64,000 bases of DNA from Saccharibacillus deserti (GTDB lineage Bacteria > Bacillota > Bacilli > Paenibacillales > Paenibacillaceae), in the NCBI RefSeq assembly GCF_013618475.1, contig NZ_JABJVN010000005.1:127203-191202 (forward strand), written 5' to 3'. The notes beneath the pieces are model-generated. The model worked only from the letters and a program-made list of their open reading frames with translations, searched no databases and was not told the origin of the DNA. Each line of letters opens with the position of its first letter. Position 1 is the stretch's first letter. Position numbers and translations under genes: made by a program. This document shows, one piece after another, positions 36,253-44,960 of the stretch.

Positions 36253-36945
36253 ATGAACACGCAGACAAAGCCGAGAGACCGCTCGCATACTTGGGCCAAA
36301 GCAGACCGTTATTTGGAACGCAAGCTCATTGCGCACGATCCTGCCCTGGAGCGTGCGCTGGACGACAACGAAGCCGCCGGACTTCCGCCTTACGACGTGT
36401 CGCCGCTGCAGGGCAAGCTGCTGCAGCTGCTGATCCGTATGAACGGAGCCCGGCGCGTGCTTGAGATCGGCACGCTCGGCGGCTACAGTACGATCTGGAT
36501 GGCGCGCGCGCTGCCGGAAGGCGGCCGTCTGATTACGTTGGAGCTGGAACCCAAGCACGCCGAAACGGCGCGCGTCAATCTGCGCGGCGCCGGAATCGCG
36601 GACAGTACGGTCGAAATCCGGGTCGGCGATGCGCGGCATCAGCTTCGGAAGCTGGAAGAGGAGCAGGCAGAGCCGTTCGATTTCATTTTTATCGACGCCG
36701 ACAAACCGAATAACCCCGCCTATCTCGAAGCCGCGCTGCGGCTGTCGAAACCGGGCACGGTCATCGTGGGCGACAATGTTGTCCGGGACGGCGAAATCAT
36801 CGACGAAGCGAGCGAAGACGTCAGAGTACAGGGCGTGCGCCGATTTTTCGATCTGCTGGAACAGGATCCCCGGATCGAGGCGACGGCCGTGCAGACGGTA
36901 GGCGGCAAAGGCTACGACGGGTTCATGCTGGGCATCGTGCGCTGA
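36253..36945 (+). CDS. SAM-dependent O-methyltransferase
   Basis: 230-aa class I methyltransferase of the O-methyltransferase family 3 (catechol-OMT-like). Motif I for SAM binding is VLEIGTLGGYSTIWMARAL; FDFIFIDADKPNNPAYLEAA carries the aspartates that bind the divalent metal, and IVGDNVVRDGEII follows. Length is normal. The ATG at 36253 follows AAAGGAAC and a more upstream GTG is rejected for lack of a site. Probably activated by the divergent LysR protein through two operators. The acceptor molecule is unknown, likely a phenolic compound. Confidence 0.92.
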   Translation: MNTQTKPRDRSHTWAKADRYLERKLIAHDPALERALDDNEAAGLPPYDVSPLQGKLLQLLIRMNGARRVLEIGTLGGYSTIWMARALPEGGRLITLELEPKHAETARVNLRGAGIADSTVEIRVGDARHQLRKLEEEQAEPFDFIFIDADKPNNPAYLEAALRLSKPGTVIVGDNVVRDGEIIDEASEDVRVQGVRRFFDLLEQDPRIEATAVQTVGGKGYDGFMLGIVR

Positions 36946-36998
36946 CCGATCGGCAAAACGGGAGCATGACGGGGAACAGGGGAAAGCAGCAGCGCAAA

Positions 36999-37034
36999 AG
37001 CAGCCGGGTCCGTAAGGACGAGCGGCTGCTTTTC
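36999..37034. terminator. terminator between convergent genes
   Basis: AGCAGCCG and CGGCTGCT arms around an internal TCC/GGA pairing, followed by TTT. Confidence 0.6.
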
Positions 37035-37085
37035 GGCATCCGGACGTTCAGGCGTTCGGATATGTAGGGTGACCCCGGCGTCCGC

Positions 37086-37823
37086 TCAAGGCAGAATGGC
37101 AAACGACCGCACCGGGAACCCCGACGCTTTTTCCGCTTTCGGCACGATATTGAAAATGACCGCGCCCGTAGGCGGAACAAGGTCCAGGTTGGTCAGCAGC
37201 TCCACTTGATAAACATCCTGTTCCAGCACATAATATTCGCCGAGCAGCGCGCCGTTCTTGGTATAATCCGCGGCGGAATCCGTGTCGAACGTCTCATGGC
37301 CGACAGCCTGGACGCCGCGGTCCTTCAGCAGCAGCGCAAGCGCTTCGATCGACCAGCCCGGCGCGTGGTTGCGGCCGTCCGCGTCTTTGTTCTCGAATTC
37401 CTCCTGACTTGGCCAGCGTTTGCTCCAGTCCGTACGCAGCGCAACGAAGCTGCCCGGCTGAATCCGACCGTGCTGCGCTTCGAATGCTTCGATGTCTGCC
37501 GCCGACAGCGAATAATCCGCATCCGCCGCCGCTTCGGCCGACTTGTCGATCACGATCAGCGGCAGCACCAGTTCTTTCAGCTCCAACTGGTCGAGATAGC
37601 GGGCATCCCGGACGAAATGAATCGGAGCATCCAGATGCGTGCCGTATTGGCCGGGGAAATGGAAGCGTTGGGCAAAAAAACCGTCCTCGTGCGTAAACAG
37701 CGTCTCGAATTCGGCAGCGGCAAAAGCGGCGAAATGCGGAGAGTCCGGGCCGAAGGTATGGGTCAGATCGATCCACTGTTTTTCTTTGAGCAGCTTAAGG
37801 GCGTCGAGCAGAGCGTTTGTCAT
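37086..37823 (-). CDS. cyclase-family hydrolase (kynurenine formamidase-like)
   Basis: 245-aa metal-dependent amidohydrolase of the cyclase family. WIDLTHTFGPDSPHF opens the fold and QYGTHLDAPIHF is the variant of the HxGTHxDAPxH metal motif; the His before GTH is replaced by Tyr here, which is seen in part of the family. The family includes arylformamidases and isatin hydrolases. The ATG at 37823 is preceded by AAAGAGGTGGGATTCC. Single gene; substrate cannot be told. Confidence 0.85.
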   Translation of the reverse strand: MTNALLDALKLLKEKQWIDLTHTFGPDSPHFAAFAAAEFETLFTHEDGFFAQRFHFPGQYGTHLDAPIHFVRDARYLDQLELKELVLPLIVIDKSAEAAADADYSLSAADIEAFEAQHGRIQPGSFVALRTDWSKRWPSQEEFENKDADGRNHAPGWSIEALALLLKDRGVQAVGHETFDTDSAADYTKNGALLGEYYVLEQDVYQVELLTNLDLVPPTGAVIFNIVPKAEKASGFPVRSFAILP

Positions 37824-37970
37824 GGAATCCCACCTCTTTTTTCCTTTTTAATCGTTCATTATAAAGCGTAAGGTTTGGAGAAAACAAGGTTACGCTTGGG
37901 TGCGGCCTATGATAACATGGAAATTAATGCTTAACGAGGGAAAAAAACAGGAAGAGGAGGATTTTCTTTC

Positions 37971-39257
37971 ATGACCGAAACAGCCGGAGCTCCGAAAGTC
38001 CGCATATCCGAACAAACGACCCGGGTCTTCGACCGTCTGACCCAAGATCCGTCGGTTCATCGGGCATTCGATTTTCTCAAGGAAGACAACGAACGGACCA
38101 CCGGCGAACAAATTGAACTGACCGAAATCGAAGCGCCTACGTTCGAAGAGGCGGAGAAGGGACGGTTGTTCGCGCGCAAGCTGTCCGAATTGGGCGTCGA
38201 AGACGTCGCTGTCGACGAAGCCGGCAGTGTGTTCGGCCTGCGTAAAGGAAACGGCAGCGGGCCTCGGCTTGTAGTCTGCGCCCATCTCGACACCGTCTTT
38301 CCGCGCGGAACAAATGTCCAAGCCCGCCGGGAAGGAAGCCGGATCTATGCTCCCGGGATTGCCGACGATGGCCGCGGCCTGGCCTCGGTATTGACCCTGC
38401 TGCGCGCGTTGAACCAAGCCGGCCTCCGTACGGAAGGCGACCTGCTGGTCGGCGCCACCGTCGGCGAAGAAGGACTCGGCGATTTGCGCGGAGTCAAAAC
38501 GCTGTTTGCAGGCCGCCGCGATCTTGACGGCTTTATCTCGATCGAGCCGGGAACGCCGGACCGGATCACTTATCTGGGTGCAGGCAGCAAACGCTACAAA
38601 GTAACGTTCGAAGGCCCCGGCGGGCACAGCTTCGGCAGCTTTGGCACACCGAGTCCGATCCATGCCCTGGGCCGGGCAATCGGCAGAATCGCCGACCTTG
38701 AGGTGCCGCATCATCCGAAAACGACGTTCAATATCGGCGTGGTCCAAGGCGGCACATCGGTCAATACGATTGCCGAAACGGCGGAAGCCGTTATCGATCT
38801 GCGCTCCGTTTCCCGGGAGCATCTGGAGCGCCTGGAAAGCCGGGTGCTCGAGTTGATCCGGCAGGCCGCCCACGACGAAAATAGCCGCTGGCGGCGTACG
38901 GATGCGATCAAAGTACGGATCGAGCGGGTCGGCGATCGTCCGGCCGGCTCCCAATCTCCCGACAGCGCAATCGTACAGGCGGCGGCCGGAGCCGGGATCG
39001 CCATGGGCTTCCGTCCGATTCTCGAAGGGCCGAGCAGTACCGATGCGAATGTTCCGATCGACTTGGGGATTCCGGCCGTTACACTTGGCGGAGGCGGCGA
39101 TTTCGGCGGTGCGCATACGCTGGGCGAGTATTACGATCCGACCGATGCCCATCTCGGTGTACAGAAGATTCTGCTGACGATCCTCGGCCTTGTCGGACTT
39201 GCCGGGGTTACGGATCCTCTGCTGCCGAAGCGGAGCGGGCAGCAAGCGGAAGATTAG
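37971..39257 (+). CDS. M20 family metallopeptidase
   Basis: 428-aa dinuclear zinc peptidase of clan MH (M20/PepT-like). Metal and catalytic motifs in order: VVCAHLDTVF, GIADDGRGLA (bridging Asp), GATVGEEGLGD (catalytic and metal Glu), ISIEPG, and EGPSSTDANV with AHTLGEYYD near the end (last metal His). The dimerisation lid starts at GPGGHSFGSF. It would release amino acids or dipeptides from small peptides or related amides in the cytosol; there is no signal peptide. The ATG at 37971 follows GAGGAGG. Single gene with its own terminator. Confidence 0.9.
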   Translation: MTETAGAPKVRISEQTTRVFDRLTQDPSVHRAFDFLKEDNERTTGEQIELTEIEAPTFEEAEKGRLFARKLSELGVEDVAVDEAGSVFGLRKGNGSGPRLVVCAHLDTVFPRGTNVQARREGSRIYAPGIADDGRGLASVLTLLRALNQAGLRTEGDLLVGATVGEEGLGDLRGVKTLFAGRRDLDGFISIEPGTPDRITYLGAGSKRYKVTFEGPGGHSFGSFGTPSPIHALGRAIGRIADLEVPHHPKTTFNIGVVQGGTSVNTIAETAEAVIDLRSVSREHLERLESRVLELIRQAAHDENSRWRRTDAIKVRIERVGDRPAGSQSPDSAIVQAAAGAGIAMGFRPILEGPSSTDANVPIDLGIPAVTLGGGGDFGGAHTLGEYYDPTDAHLGVQKILLTILGLVGLAGVTDPLLPKRSGQQAED

Positions 39258-39277
39258 ACATACAGGTAGGCAAAGCA

Positions 39278-39321
39278 AATAAGCCGTCCGACAGGTCGAT
39301 GACCTGACTGGACGGCTTATT
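39278..39321. terminator. bidirectional terminator
   Basis: AATAAGCCGTCC and GGACGGCTTATT arms with an inner AGGTC/GACCT stem lie between the convergent peptidase and alkylation-repair genes. Confidence 0.8.
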
Positions 39322-39351
39322 CGTGCTGCTGGTTTTGGCCAAACCGAGCTT

Positions 39352-39987
39352 TTACTTGCGGGCAAAACGCGCTTCGTGCTGCAGCAGCCATTCTTTGCGC
39401 CACAGTCCGCCGGCGTAGCCCGTGAGCTTGCCGTTGCTGCCGATGATGCGGTGGCACGGCAGCACGATGCTGAGTTTGTTGCGTCCGTTGGCGGAGCCGA
39501 CGGCCCGCACGGCCCGTTCGCTGCCTACGGCGACGGCGAGGTCTTTGTAGGAACGGGAAGCCGCATAAGGGACAGAAGCCAGTTCGTTCCAGACGGAGCG
39601 CTGGAAGACCGTACCGTCGAAAGCATACGGGAAATCGAACGTCTGCCGTTCGCCGCGGAAATACTCGGCAAGTTGGTTCCGGGCCTGCCGCAGGGGCTCG
39701 GGTAGAGCCGATTCCGCAAGGTCTTCTTCGGATCCCGCCGTCCGTTCGGGGATCGAAGGGGGCGGGAACGGATTCACGGCCGGCCAGCCTTCGGGCATGG
39801 TCAGATCCGTGAACAGGATCGAATAGACGGCTTCCGAGGTCCCTTCGATTGCGAGCTCGCCGAGCGGCGACAGGTAGAGCAGCCGATGCATCGAAGCGGC
39901 ATCGCCGGCCGGGCGAATATCGGCGGAGAGCTCTACCGCCGGCGCGGCGGAAATTGCGGGAGCGGATAAAGCGGGTTTGCTGTTCAT
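39352..39987 (-). CDS. ogt: methylated-DNA--protein-cysteine methyltransferase
   Basis: 211-aa suicide repair enzyme that moves the methyl group of O6-methylguanine to its own cysteine. The active site is IVLPCHRIIGSNG with Cys about 178; AVGSANGRNK is the DNA-binding arginine finger region and LTGYAGGLWRKEWLL closes the domain. An N-terminal Ala/Pro-rich extension of about 30 residues is unusual for the family. The ATG at 39987 follows AGGAGG, which lies 26 bases or less after the alkA stop. Third gene of the adaA-alkA-ogt operon; equivalent to Bacillus adaB/ogt. Confidence 0.92.
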   Translation of the reverse strand: MNSKPALSAPAISAAPAVELSADIRPAGDAASMHRLLYLSPLGELAIEGTSEAVYSILFTDLTMPEGWPAVNPFPPPSIPERTAGSEEDLAESALPEPLRQARNQLAEYFRGERQTFDFPYAFDGTVFQRSVWNELASVPYAASRSYKDLAVAVGSERAVRAVGSANGRNKLSIVLPCHRIIGSNGKLTGYAGGLWRKEWLLQHEARFARK

Positions 39988-40013
39988 GGGACAATACCTC
40001 CTGAGGAATGATC

Positions 40014-40949
40014 TTACAGCAGCGACTGCCACAGATAGAAAGCCGCCATTGCTTCGAAGCCGCGCCAGCCGGCGGCGGCCTGCTCGATTTCGGCCGGCAG
40101 CGGTTTGCGGTCAAGTCCGAGACCGGCTTTGAGTGCCTGATGCAGTCCGGCGTCCCCGGCGGGAAAAGCGTCCGGGTGACGCAGACATTTGATGCCGACA
40201 TAGTCCGCCGTCCAGGCGCCTACACCCCGGATCGCAAGCAGCGTCTCGCGCGCTTCGGGTTGTTCCATGCGCAGCAGCGAACATTTGGACAAGCGGCCTT
40301 CTTCCAGCAGCCGGGCGGCGCCGATCACGTATTCCGCTTTGCGCCCCGAGAACTGCAGGGGCCGCAGATCGTCCGGCGCCAGCGCCGCGATCACATCCGG
40401 ACGAGGAAAGAGGCGTTCGGGCCCGCTCCATGGATCTTCGCCCGGCAGCGCTTCGCCGTAAGTTTCAACCAGCCGTTTCTTCATCGTATAGGCAAACGGC
40501 AGATTGATCTGCTGGCCGATTATCGCCCAGGCCAAAGCTTCGAACAGATCGGGAATGCCGATCAGCCGCAGTCCGCGGTGGGCCGATACGACGGGCGCCA
40601 GAAGCGGGTCTTTTTGAGCCATGGCATAGAACGGCTCAAGGTCTTCGTCCAGGCCGAACCATTCGCGGACGTAACAGGCAGCGGCCGTGCGAATCTCCGG
40701 CGGTTCGTTCTGCGGGAATTCGATAAGCAGCATGGCCGTATCCTTTGCAGGCTGGATTTTCAGGCGTACAAGATGCCCGTCCAGATCGACGACTTCGACC
40801 AGCTGTTCGCCTTCGATCCGGTGCAGCACCTCAAGCTTCGATCTTCCCAGATAAGCGAGACATTCCGGCCAGCTGAACAGGGAAGGGAGAGGCAGCTCTA
40901 TTCGGTGCGCAGCCGCAGGATTTGGCGGATCGTCCGCAGAACCGCTCAC
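40014..40949 (-). CDS. alkA: DNA-3-methyladenine glycosylase II
   Basis: 311-aa base-excision enzyme. An AlkA-type N-terminal domain (about 15-110: IELPLPSLFSWPECLAYL) precedes the HhH-GPD domain (about 125-300). The hairpin is LAIRGVGAWTADYVGIKCL and the catalytic aspartate is in FPAGDAGLHQAL; AWAIIGQQINLPFA is typical of AlkA. It removes alkylated purines. The start is GTG at 40949, overlapping the adaA stop in GTGA, so translation is coupled. The frame is open far upstream (to 41741), but that part mirrors adaA and is not coding. Confidence 0.92.
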   Translation of the reverse strand: MSGSADDPPNPAAAHRIELPLPSLFSWPECLAYLGRSKLEVLHRIEGEQLVEVVDLDGHLVRLKIQPAKDTAMLLIEFPQNEPPEIRTAAACYVREWFGLDEDLEPFYAMAQKDPLLAPVVSAHRGLRLIGIPDLFEALAWAIIGQQINLPFAYTMKKRLVETYGEALPGEDPWSGPERLFPRPDVIAALAPDDLRPLQFSGRKAEYVIGAARLLEEGRLSKCSLLRMEQPEARETLLAIRGVGAWTADYVGIKCLRHPDAFPAGDAGLHQALKAGLGLDRKPLPAEIEQAAAGWRGFEAMAAFYLWQSLL

Positions 40950-41581
40950 GTCGCCGACGCCGCGCTGCCGCGGCGAAGCTCCGGAATCGGCGGTTTGCTC
41001 CGGATGGTCTCGCGAACGACAGGGGTTCCCCGTGCCCGGTACTCGCCGGGGGAACAATCGTGCAGACGCCGGAACGCCCGGTAGAAATTGGACGGCGTGT
41101 GAAAGCCCGCTTCGTAACCGATCTCGAGATTCGACAAGGTGCTGCATCTCAGCAGGTGGGCCGCCCGGTCGACGCGGATTTTTTCCAGATAGATCCTCGG
41201 CGTTTCGCCGGTCTCCTGTTTGAACAGACGTTCGAAATAGTACGGACTCAGACCGACATGGTTGGCGATATCCGCAAGCATCGGGTTTTCCCGGTAATGG
41301 GCAATGAGGTAGGAACGTGCCTGAAGCACGCAGTCGTTCCATGGCGAATGTTCGACTTCCGGCTGGCATCGTTTGCAGGGCCGGTAGCCGGCCGCTTCCG
41401 ACTCGGACAAGCCCAGGTAGAACTCTACATTTTGTTTTTTCGGTTTGCGGGAACGGCAGGACGGCCGGCAGTAGATCCGGGTCGTCTTCACGGCGGTGAA
41501 GAACAATCCGTCGTACCGGGCATCGCAGGCCAGTATCTTCTCCCACATCTCTTCGAAAGAAAGCGAAATGGCGCTTCTCAT
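40946..41581 (-). CDS. adaA: AdaA: methylphosphotriester-DNA methyltransferase and transcription activator
   Basis: 211-aa regulator of the adaptive response to alkylation. The N-terminal zinc domain has Cys38, Cys42, Cys69 and Cys72 (RIYCRPSCRSRKPKKQ, YRPCKRCQPE), the same spacing as E. coli Ada; Cys38 accepts the methyl group from DNA phosphotriesters. The C-terminal AraC helix-turn-helix pair is about 90-195 (ADIANHVGLSPYYFERLFKQ). As in Bacillus, the O6-methylguanine domain is encoded by a separate gene. The ATG at 41581 follows AAAGGGGAG. First gene of an operon with alkA and ogt, which it should activate. Confidence 0.93.
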   Translation of the reverse strand: MRSAISLSFEEMWEKILACDARYDGLFFTAVKTTRIYCRPSCRSRKPKKQNVEFYLGLSESEAAGYRPCKRCQPEVEHSPWNDCVLQARSYLIAHYRENPMLADIANHVGLSPYYFERLFKQETGETPRIYLEKIRVDRAAHLLRCSTLSNLEIGYEAGFHTPSNFYRAFRRLHDCSPGEYRARGTPVVRETIRSKPPIPELRRGSAASAT

Positions 41582-41693
41582 CGCGAATCTCCCCTTTTCC
41601 TGCATCGGGTTGGCGGTGTTTCTGTCTTTTATTGTAACAGTCCCGGCATCCAAACGGACTCCTAATTATTGCTCTCACGGTCTGTGGCAGAAC

Positions 41694-41733
41694 AAAAAAA
41701 GCGAGAGCCCCGGCATCGGGGCTTTCGCTTTTT
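41694..41733 (-). terminator. terminator of the amidase gene
   Basis: AGCGAGAGCCCC and GGGGCTTTCGCT arms (one G-U type mismatch), with a run of seven Ts on the minus strand. Confidence 0.8.
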
Positions 41734-41737
41734 GGAA

Positions 41738-43186
41738 TCAATCAAGACCCAGGTATTCTTTCAGTCCGTCCACGATCGCTTCCGCGACTTTCTGCTGGAA
41801 ATCGTCCTGCGCGATCGCGGCGGCTTCCTGCGCATTGGTCAAAAATCCGATTTCCAGCAGGGCCGCCGGCATCGTCGTTTGACGAATCACGATGAAGTTG
41901 GCCTGTTTGGAACCGCGATCCCTGAAGCCTGTAGCCGCCTGAACATGTTTCTGGATCGTGTCCGACAGCGATTTGCTGCGAGCGGCGTCGGCGTAAAACG
42001 TCTCGGTGCCGACCGCGCTTGCGGCTGCCGCATTGGTGTGGATCGACAAGAATACGTCCGCTCCGGCATCGTTGGCAAGCTTCGCGCGCCCTTCGCGCGT
42101 CGGATAGGTATCGTCGCTGCGCGTCATGATCAAATCGATATCCGGCTCCTGCCTAAGCAGGGCGGCGACCTTCAAGCTTACACTCAGAACCATATCTTTT
42201 TCTTTGAGGCCGTTTCCGATCCCGCCGGCATCTTGAGCGCCGTGTCCCGGATCGATGACCACGATCTTTTTGCCGTCGGTTCCGACAGGAGGAGCGGTGC
42301 CTTCGTCGTTCAGTTCCACGATGACCAGATTGCCCTGGGGATACACATTGTAGCCGACGGCACGGTTGAGGTCGATTACGACCCGTACGGTCGAAGGACT
42401 TTCGCTGTAGAGCGAGTAGCGGACCTGCTTGACGGCCGGCGAAGTTTCCACCGGGAGCGTCGCCACTTGTCCCAGCTTCAACGGGCCGTTCTGCAGCAGG
42501 CCGGCTCCGATATAGCTGCCGGGCAGGTCGACGACGATTCGGTCGGGACCGGTCAGCGCGGAAGCTTTCGGGTTCAGGAGCGCGGCCGCGGAAATCGTCA
42601 GGCGGTTATCGCTGAAGCTGATTCCGTCAATGGAAGTTCCGATCTGCGGTGCGGGTCCGGTCGGCGGCAGCGGCGTTTCCGGCTGCGGAATAGCAGGAGG
42701 ATTCGCCGGGGTATTGGCCGGATTCTCAAACTGCGTTTGCAGATAGACCGTTTTGCTGTTCTGTTCCCATTTGACGCCAAGTCCCATCTGCGAACCTACG
42801 AAACGAAGCGGTACGTAAGTCGTATCGGCCTGAACAAAAGGAGCCTGCTGCATCGTGACGGAAGCCGTTCCGGCATTCGCCGTCAGGCTTCCGAGGGTCA
42901 GCACCAGCGGAGAAGCGGAACTGCCGATCGTGATTCGTCCCGCCGACCGGTTCCAGTTGACCGAATAACCGAGCTGCTGCGACACGACCCGGATCGGAAC
43001 CATCGTGGTTCCGCCGACGACCACAGGTTCCGCTCCTTCGATCGTGCGGCCGTCCAATACGATACTCGTACCGGCTCCGGCAGCCGCGGCGGACAGGTGC
43101 GTGCCCGGCAGGGCCAAGACGAACAGCAGCACGACAGCCAGGAAAACGGAAGCCGTCTTTTTCCATACTTGTTTTCCGAATTTCAT
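41738..43186 (-). CDS. N-acetylmuramoyl-L-alanine amidase with stalk and AMIN domains
   Basis: 482-aa exported cell-wall hydrolase. Signal peptide about 1-34. A copper-amine-oxidase-N-like repeat domain (about 40-150: MVPIRVVSQQLGYSVNWNRS, YVPLRFVGSQMGLGVKW) common in Paenibacillus surface proteins comes next, then a Pro-rich linker, an AMIN domain (about 185-290) and the zinc amidase_3 domain (about 300-480). Zinc ligands are in VVIDPGHGAQDAGG, NGLKEKDMVL and LSIHTNAAA; the catalytic glutamate is in LLEIGFLTN. It cleaves the peptide stem from muramic acid. The ATG at 43186 follows AAGGAG and starts the signal peptide. Confidence 0.92.
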   Translation of the reverse strand: MKFGKQVWKKTASVFLAVVLLFVLALPGTHLSAAAAGAGTSIVLDGRTIEGAEPVVVGGTTMVPIRVVSQQLGYSVNWNRSAGRITIGSSASPLVLTLGSLTANAGTASVTMQQAPFVQADTTYVPLRFVGSQMGLGVKWEQNSKTVYLQTQFENPANTPANPPAIPQPETPLPPTGPAPQIGTSIDGISFSDNRLTISAAALLNPKASALTGPDRIVVDLPGSYIGAGLLQNGPLKLGQVATLPVETSPAVKQVRYSLYSESPSTVRVVIDLNRAVGYNVYPQGNLVIVELNDEGTAPPVGTDGKKIVVIDPGHGAQDAGGIGNGLKEKDMVLSVSLKVAALLRQEPDIDLIMTRSDDTYPTREGRAKLANDAGADVFLSIHTNAAAASAVGTETFYADAARSKSLSDTIQKHVQAATGFRDRGSKQANFIVIRQTTMPAALLEIGFLTNAQEAAAIAQDDFQQKVAEAIVDGLKEYLGLD

Positions 43187-43338
43187 TCTCACTTCTCCTT
43201 TTTCTCTGATGGACAGGGAACGGGCCAACTCTTCAAAGGTTTAGACGCGGGAGAGACGCAAATAGTTCCCTCAAGGCAAAAAGGTTTGTTTTACACAAAA
43301 CTATAGCATAGCGGAGCAGAGTTCAACCTTTTTTAAGT

Positions 43339-43367
43339 TTGACAGAATTCGCATAAAGCCGTATATT
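43339..43367 (+). promoter_or_regulatory. sigma-A promoter
   Basis: A perfect TTGACA at 43339 and TATATT at 43362 with a 17-base spacer, 95 bases before the start of the DUF3024-like gene. Confidence 0.65.
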
Positions 43368-43461
43368 TTGATTAATCGTAATTATTACTATTAAATCCGG
43401 GCAAGAGCCGGCTTTTCGTATTCGGTCCTGCGGATTTTCGGAGAAAGAGGAGAGAGACTTT

Positions 43462-43797
43462 ATGGATACCTGGACAGAGAAACGGCTCGAAGCGCTGCTG
43501 CGCGGCTATATTTCGGAGAAGATTCCGCCGAGCATGCGCACGGCCGTTCGAATCGTGTACCGTCTGGAAAAAGACCGCGTCACGCTGACGGAAGAACGTC
43601 CCGAGTCTCCGCGCCAAGGCTGGACCGGCAAAGACCTGGCGCAGTTCCGCCTCGAACAAGGAGCATGGAGTATATATGCCAAACAGGGCGACGGACCCGA
43701 AGAATGGATCCCTGCCCGCTCGATCGAACCGAGACCGGATTTTGAAGATCAGCTGGAGCAGTTTGAGTTGGACCAAGAAGGTCTGTTCTGGAAGTAA
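43462..43797 (+). CDS. DUF3024-like small protein
   Basis: 111-aa cytosolic protein. IPPSMRTAVRIVYRLEKDRV, VTLTEERPES, DLAQFRLEQGAWSIYAKQ follow the pattern of DUF3024 (a short domain with conserved Pro, Arg, EERP and a WxxY segment). Function of the family is unknown. The ATG at 43462 follows GAGAAAGAGGAGAGAG. A good promoter lies upstream. Family assignment is from memory of the motif order and is moderate. Confidence 0.7.
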   Translation: MDTWTEKRLEALLRGYISEKIPPSMRTAVRIVYRLEKDRVTLTEERPESPRQGWTGKDLAQFRLEQGAWSIYAKQGDGPEEWIPARSIEPRPDFEDQLEQFELDQEGLFWK

Positions 43798-43852
43798 GCA
43801 CGGCCGAAACAGACGGTCCGATTCATCGGCGTGTTTGCCGCGGGGAATGCCG

Positions 43853-44821
43853 TCAGGTCGTCGCCCGCTCCACCAGCCGGAAATTCAGCGGACGCAGCGG
43901 CAGTTCGATGTCTTCGATCCGGCTGCGGATCATCGCAAATGCGTTGGCCGCCTGCTCGTCTACCGGATAATGGATGGTTGTCAGGTCCAGCAGATGGGCG
44001 AAGTCGAGATTGTCGAAGCCGCATACGGCAAAATCTTCCGGCACCCGCAGACCCAGCCTGCGGGCTTCCGCGACCAGACCGGCAGCGACTTGATCGTTGG
44101 TGGTGGCGAAAGCGTCTGGAATCCGTCCGGATTCCAGCCACCAGCGGGCCAGCTCTTCGCCGTGCGCCGTTGTCCCCCGTTCCATAAAAGACGGCGCAGC
44201 CTGGGGATCGAGGTCGTATTTGCGGCAAAAATCCGCGAAAGCTTCGATCCGGCTCTGCGTATTCAGGCGCGTGCCGACTCCGTATACGTTGCAGATCCGG
44301 CGATAGCCGCGTGCATGCAAGTGCTCGAGGCCCAGCATGTAACCGTCGTACTGATCCATGAATACGGAAGGAACTTCCTCGTGCACGACCCGCTGCCAGG
44401 AAACGATAGGTCCGTACTTGGCATAGCTTGCGATCGTCGGCAGCCCGCTCAGGAACATCACAAATACGAGGGCATCCACCTGTTTGCGGCGCAGCCCTTC
44501 GAGCGCTTCGCGTTCTTTGGCCGTATCGAACCCGGTCATGAACAAGGTGACGGTATAACCGTTCTCCTGAGCCGCCCGCACGAAGCCGCCCGTAAACAGA
44601 CTGACCGACTCTTCAAAAGAAGGCGCGACCAGCCCGATCCGCCGGGTTGTTCCGCTCTTGAGCAGAACGGCGTTCGCGTTGGGCACGTAATCGAACTGCC
44701 GGGCGACCTCGAGCACCCTGAGCTTCTTCTCTTCGCTGACATAGCCTTTCCCGCTGAGCGCACGCGAAGCCGTGGATGGCGATACGCCGGCTCTTCGGGC
44801 GATTTCCTGAATATTGGTCAC
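43853..44821 (-). CDS. LacI-family transcriptional regulator
   Basis: 322-aa repressor. The DNA-binding headpiece is IQEIARRAGVSPSTASRALS, with the hinge helix near NANAVLLKSG; the periplasmic-binding-type sensor domain spans about 60-320 (RRIGLVAPSFEESVSLF, GYRRICNVYG, VCGFDNLDFA). It should respond to a sugar or sugar phosphate. The GTG start at 44821 follows GGGGAGG; an ATG just before it is out of frame. No sugar gene is adjacent, so the target may be elsewhere in the genome. Convergent with the DUF3024-like gene and divergent from a PRD protein. Confidence 0.92.
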   Translation of the reverse strand: MTNIQEIARRAGVSPSTASRALSGKGYVSEEKKLRVLEVARQFDYVPNANAVLLKSGTTRRIGLVAPSFEESVSLFTGGFVRAAQENGYTVTLFMTGFDTAKEREALEGLRRKQVDALVFVMFLSGLPTIASYAKYGPIVSWQRVVHEEVPSVFMDQYDGYMLGLEHLHARGYRRICNVYGVGTRLNTQSRIEAFADFCRKYDLDPQAAPSFMERGTTAHGEELARWWLESGRIPDAFATTNDQVAAGLVAEARRLGLRVPEDFAVCGFDNLDFAHLLDLTTIHYPVDEQAANAFAMIRSRIEDIELPLRPLNFRLVERATT

Positions 44822-44960
44822 ATGCTTCGCCTCCCCTCACCCAAGTATAACCCGAAAAATATTTCGCCTGCCGCTCCAAAAGCGGTTGACCTGAAATCGA
44901 TGCCATATCTTAAGCTGGGGACAGAGAAGATCGGGCAGATCGAAAACGGAGGCGGAACAT

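Noticed and set aside
40014-41741. A 575-codon frame that would fuse an upstream segment to AlkA
   Set aside because: The part above 40949 is antisense-like and frame-shifted relative to adaA, has no homology, and AlkA has a GTG start at 40949.
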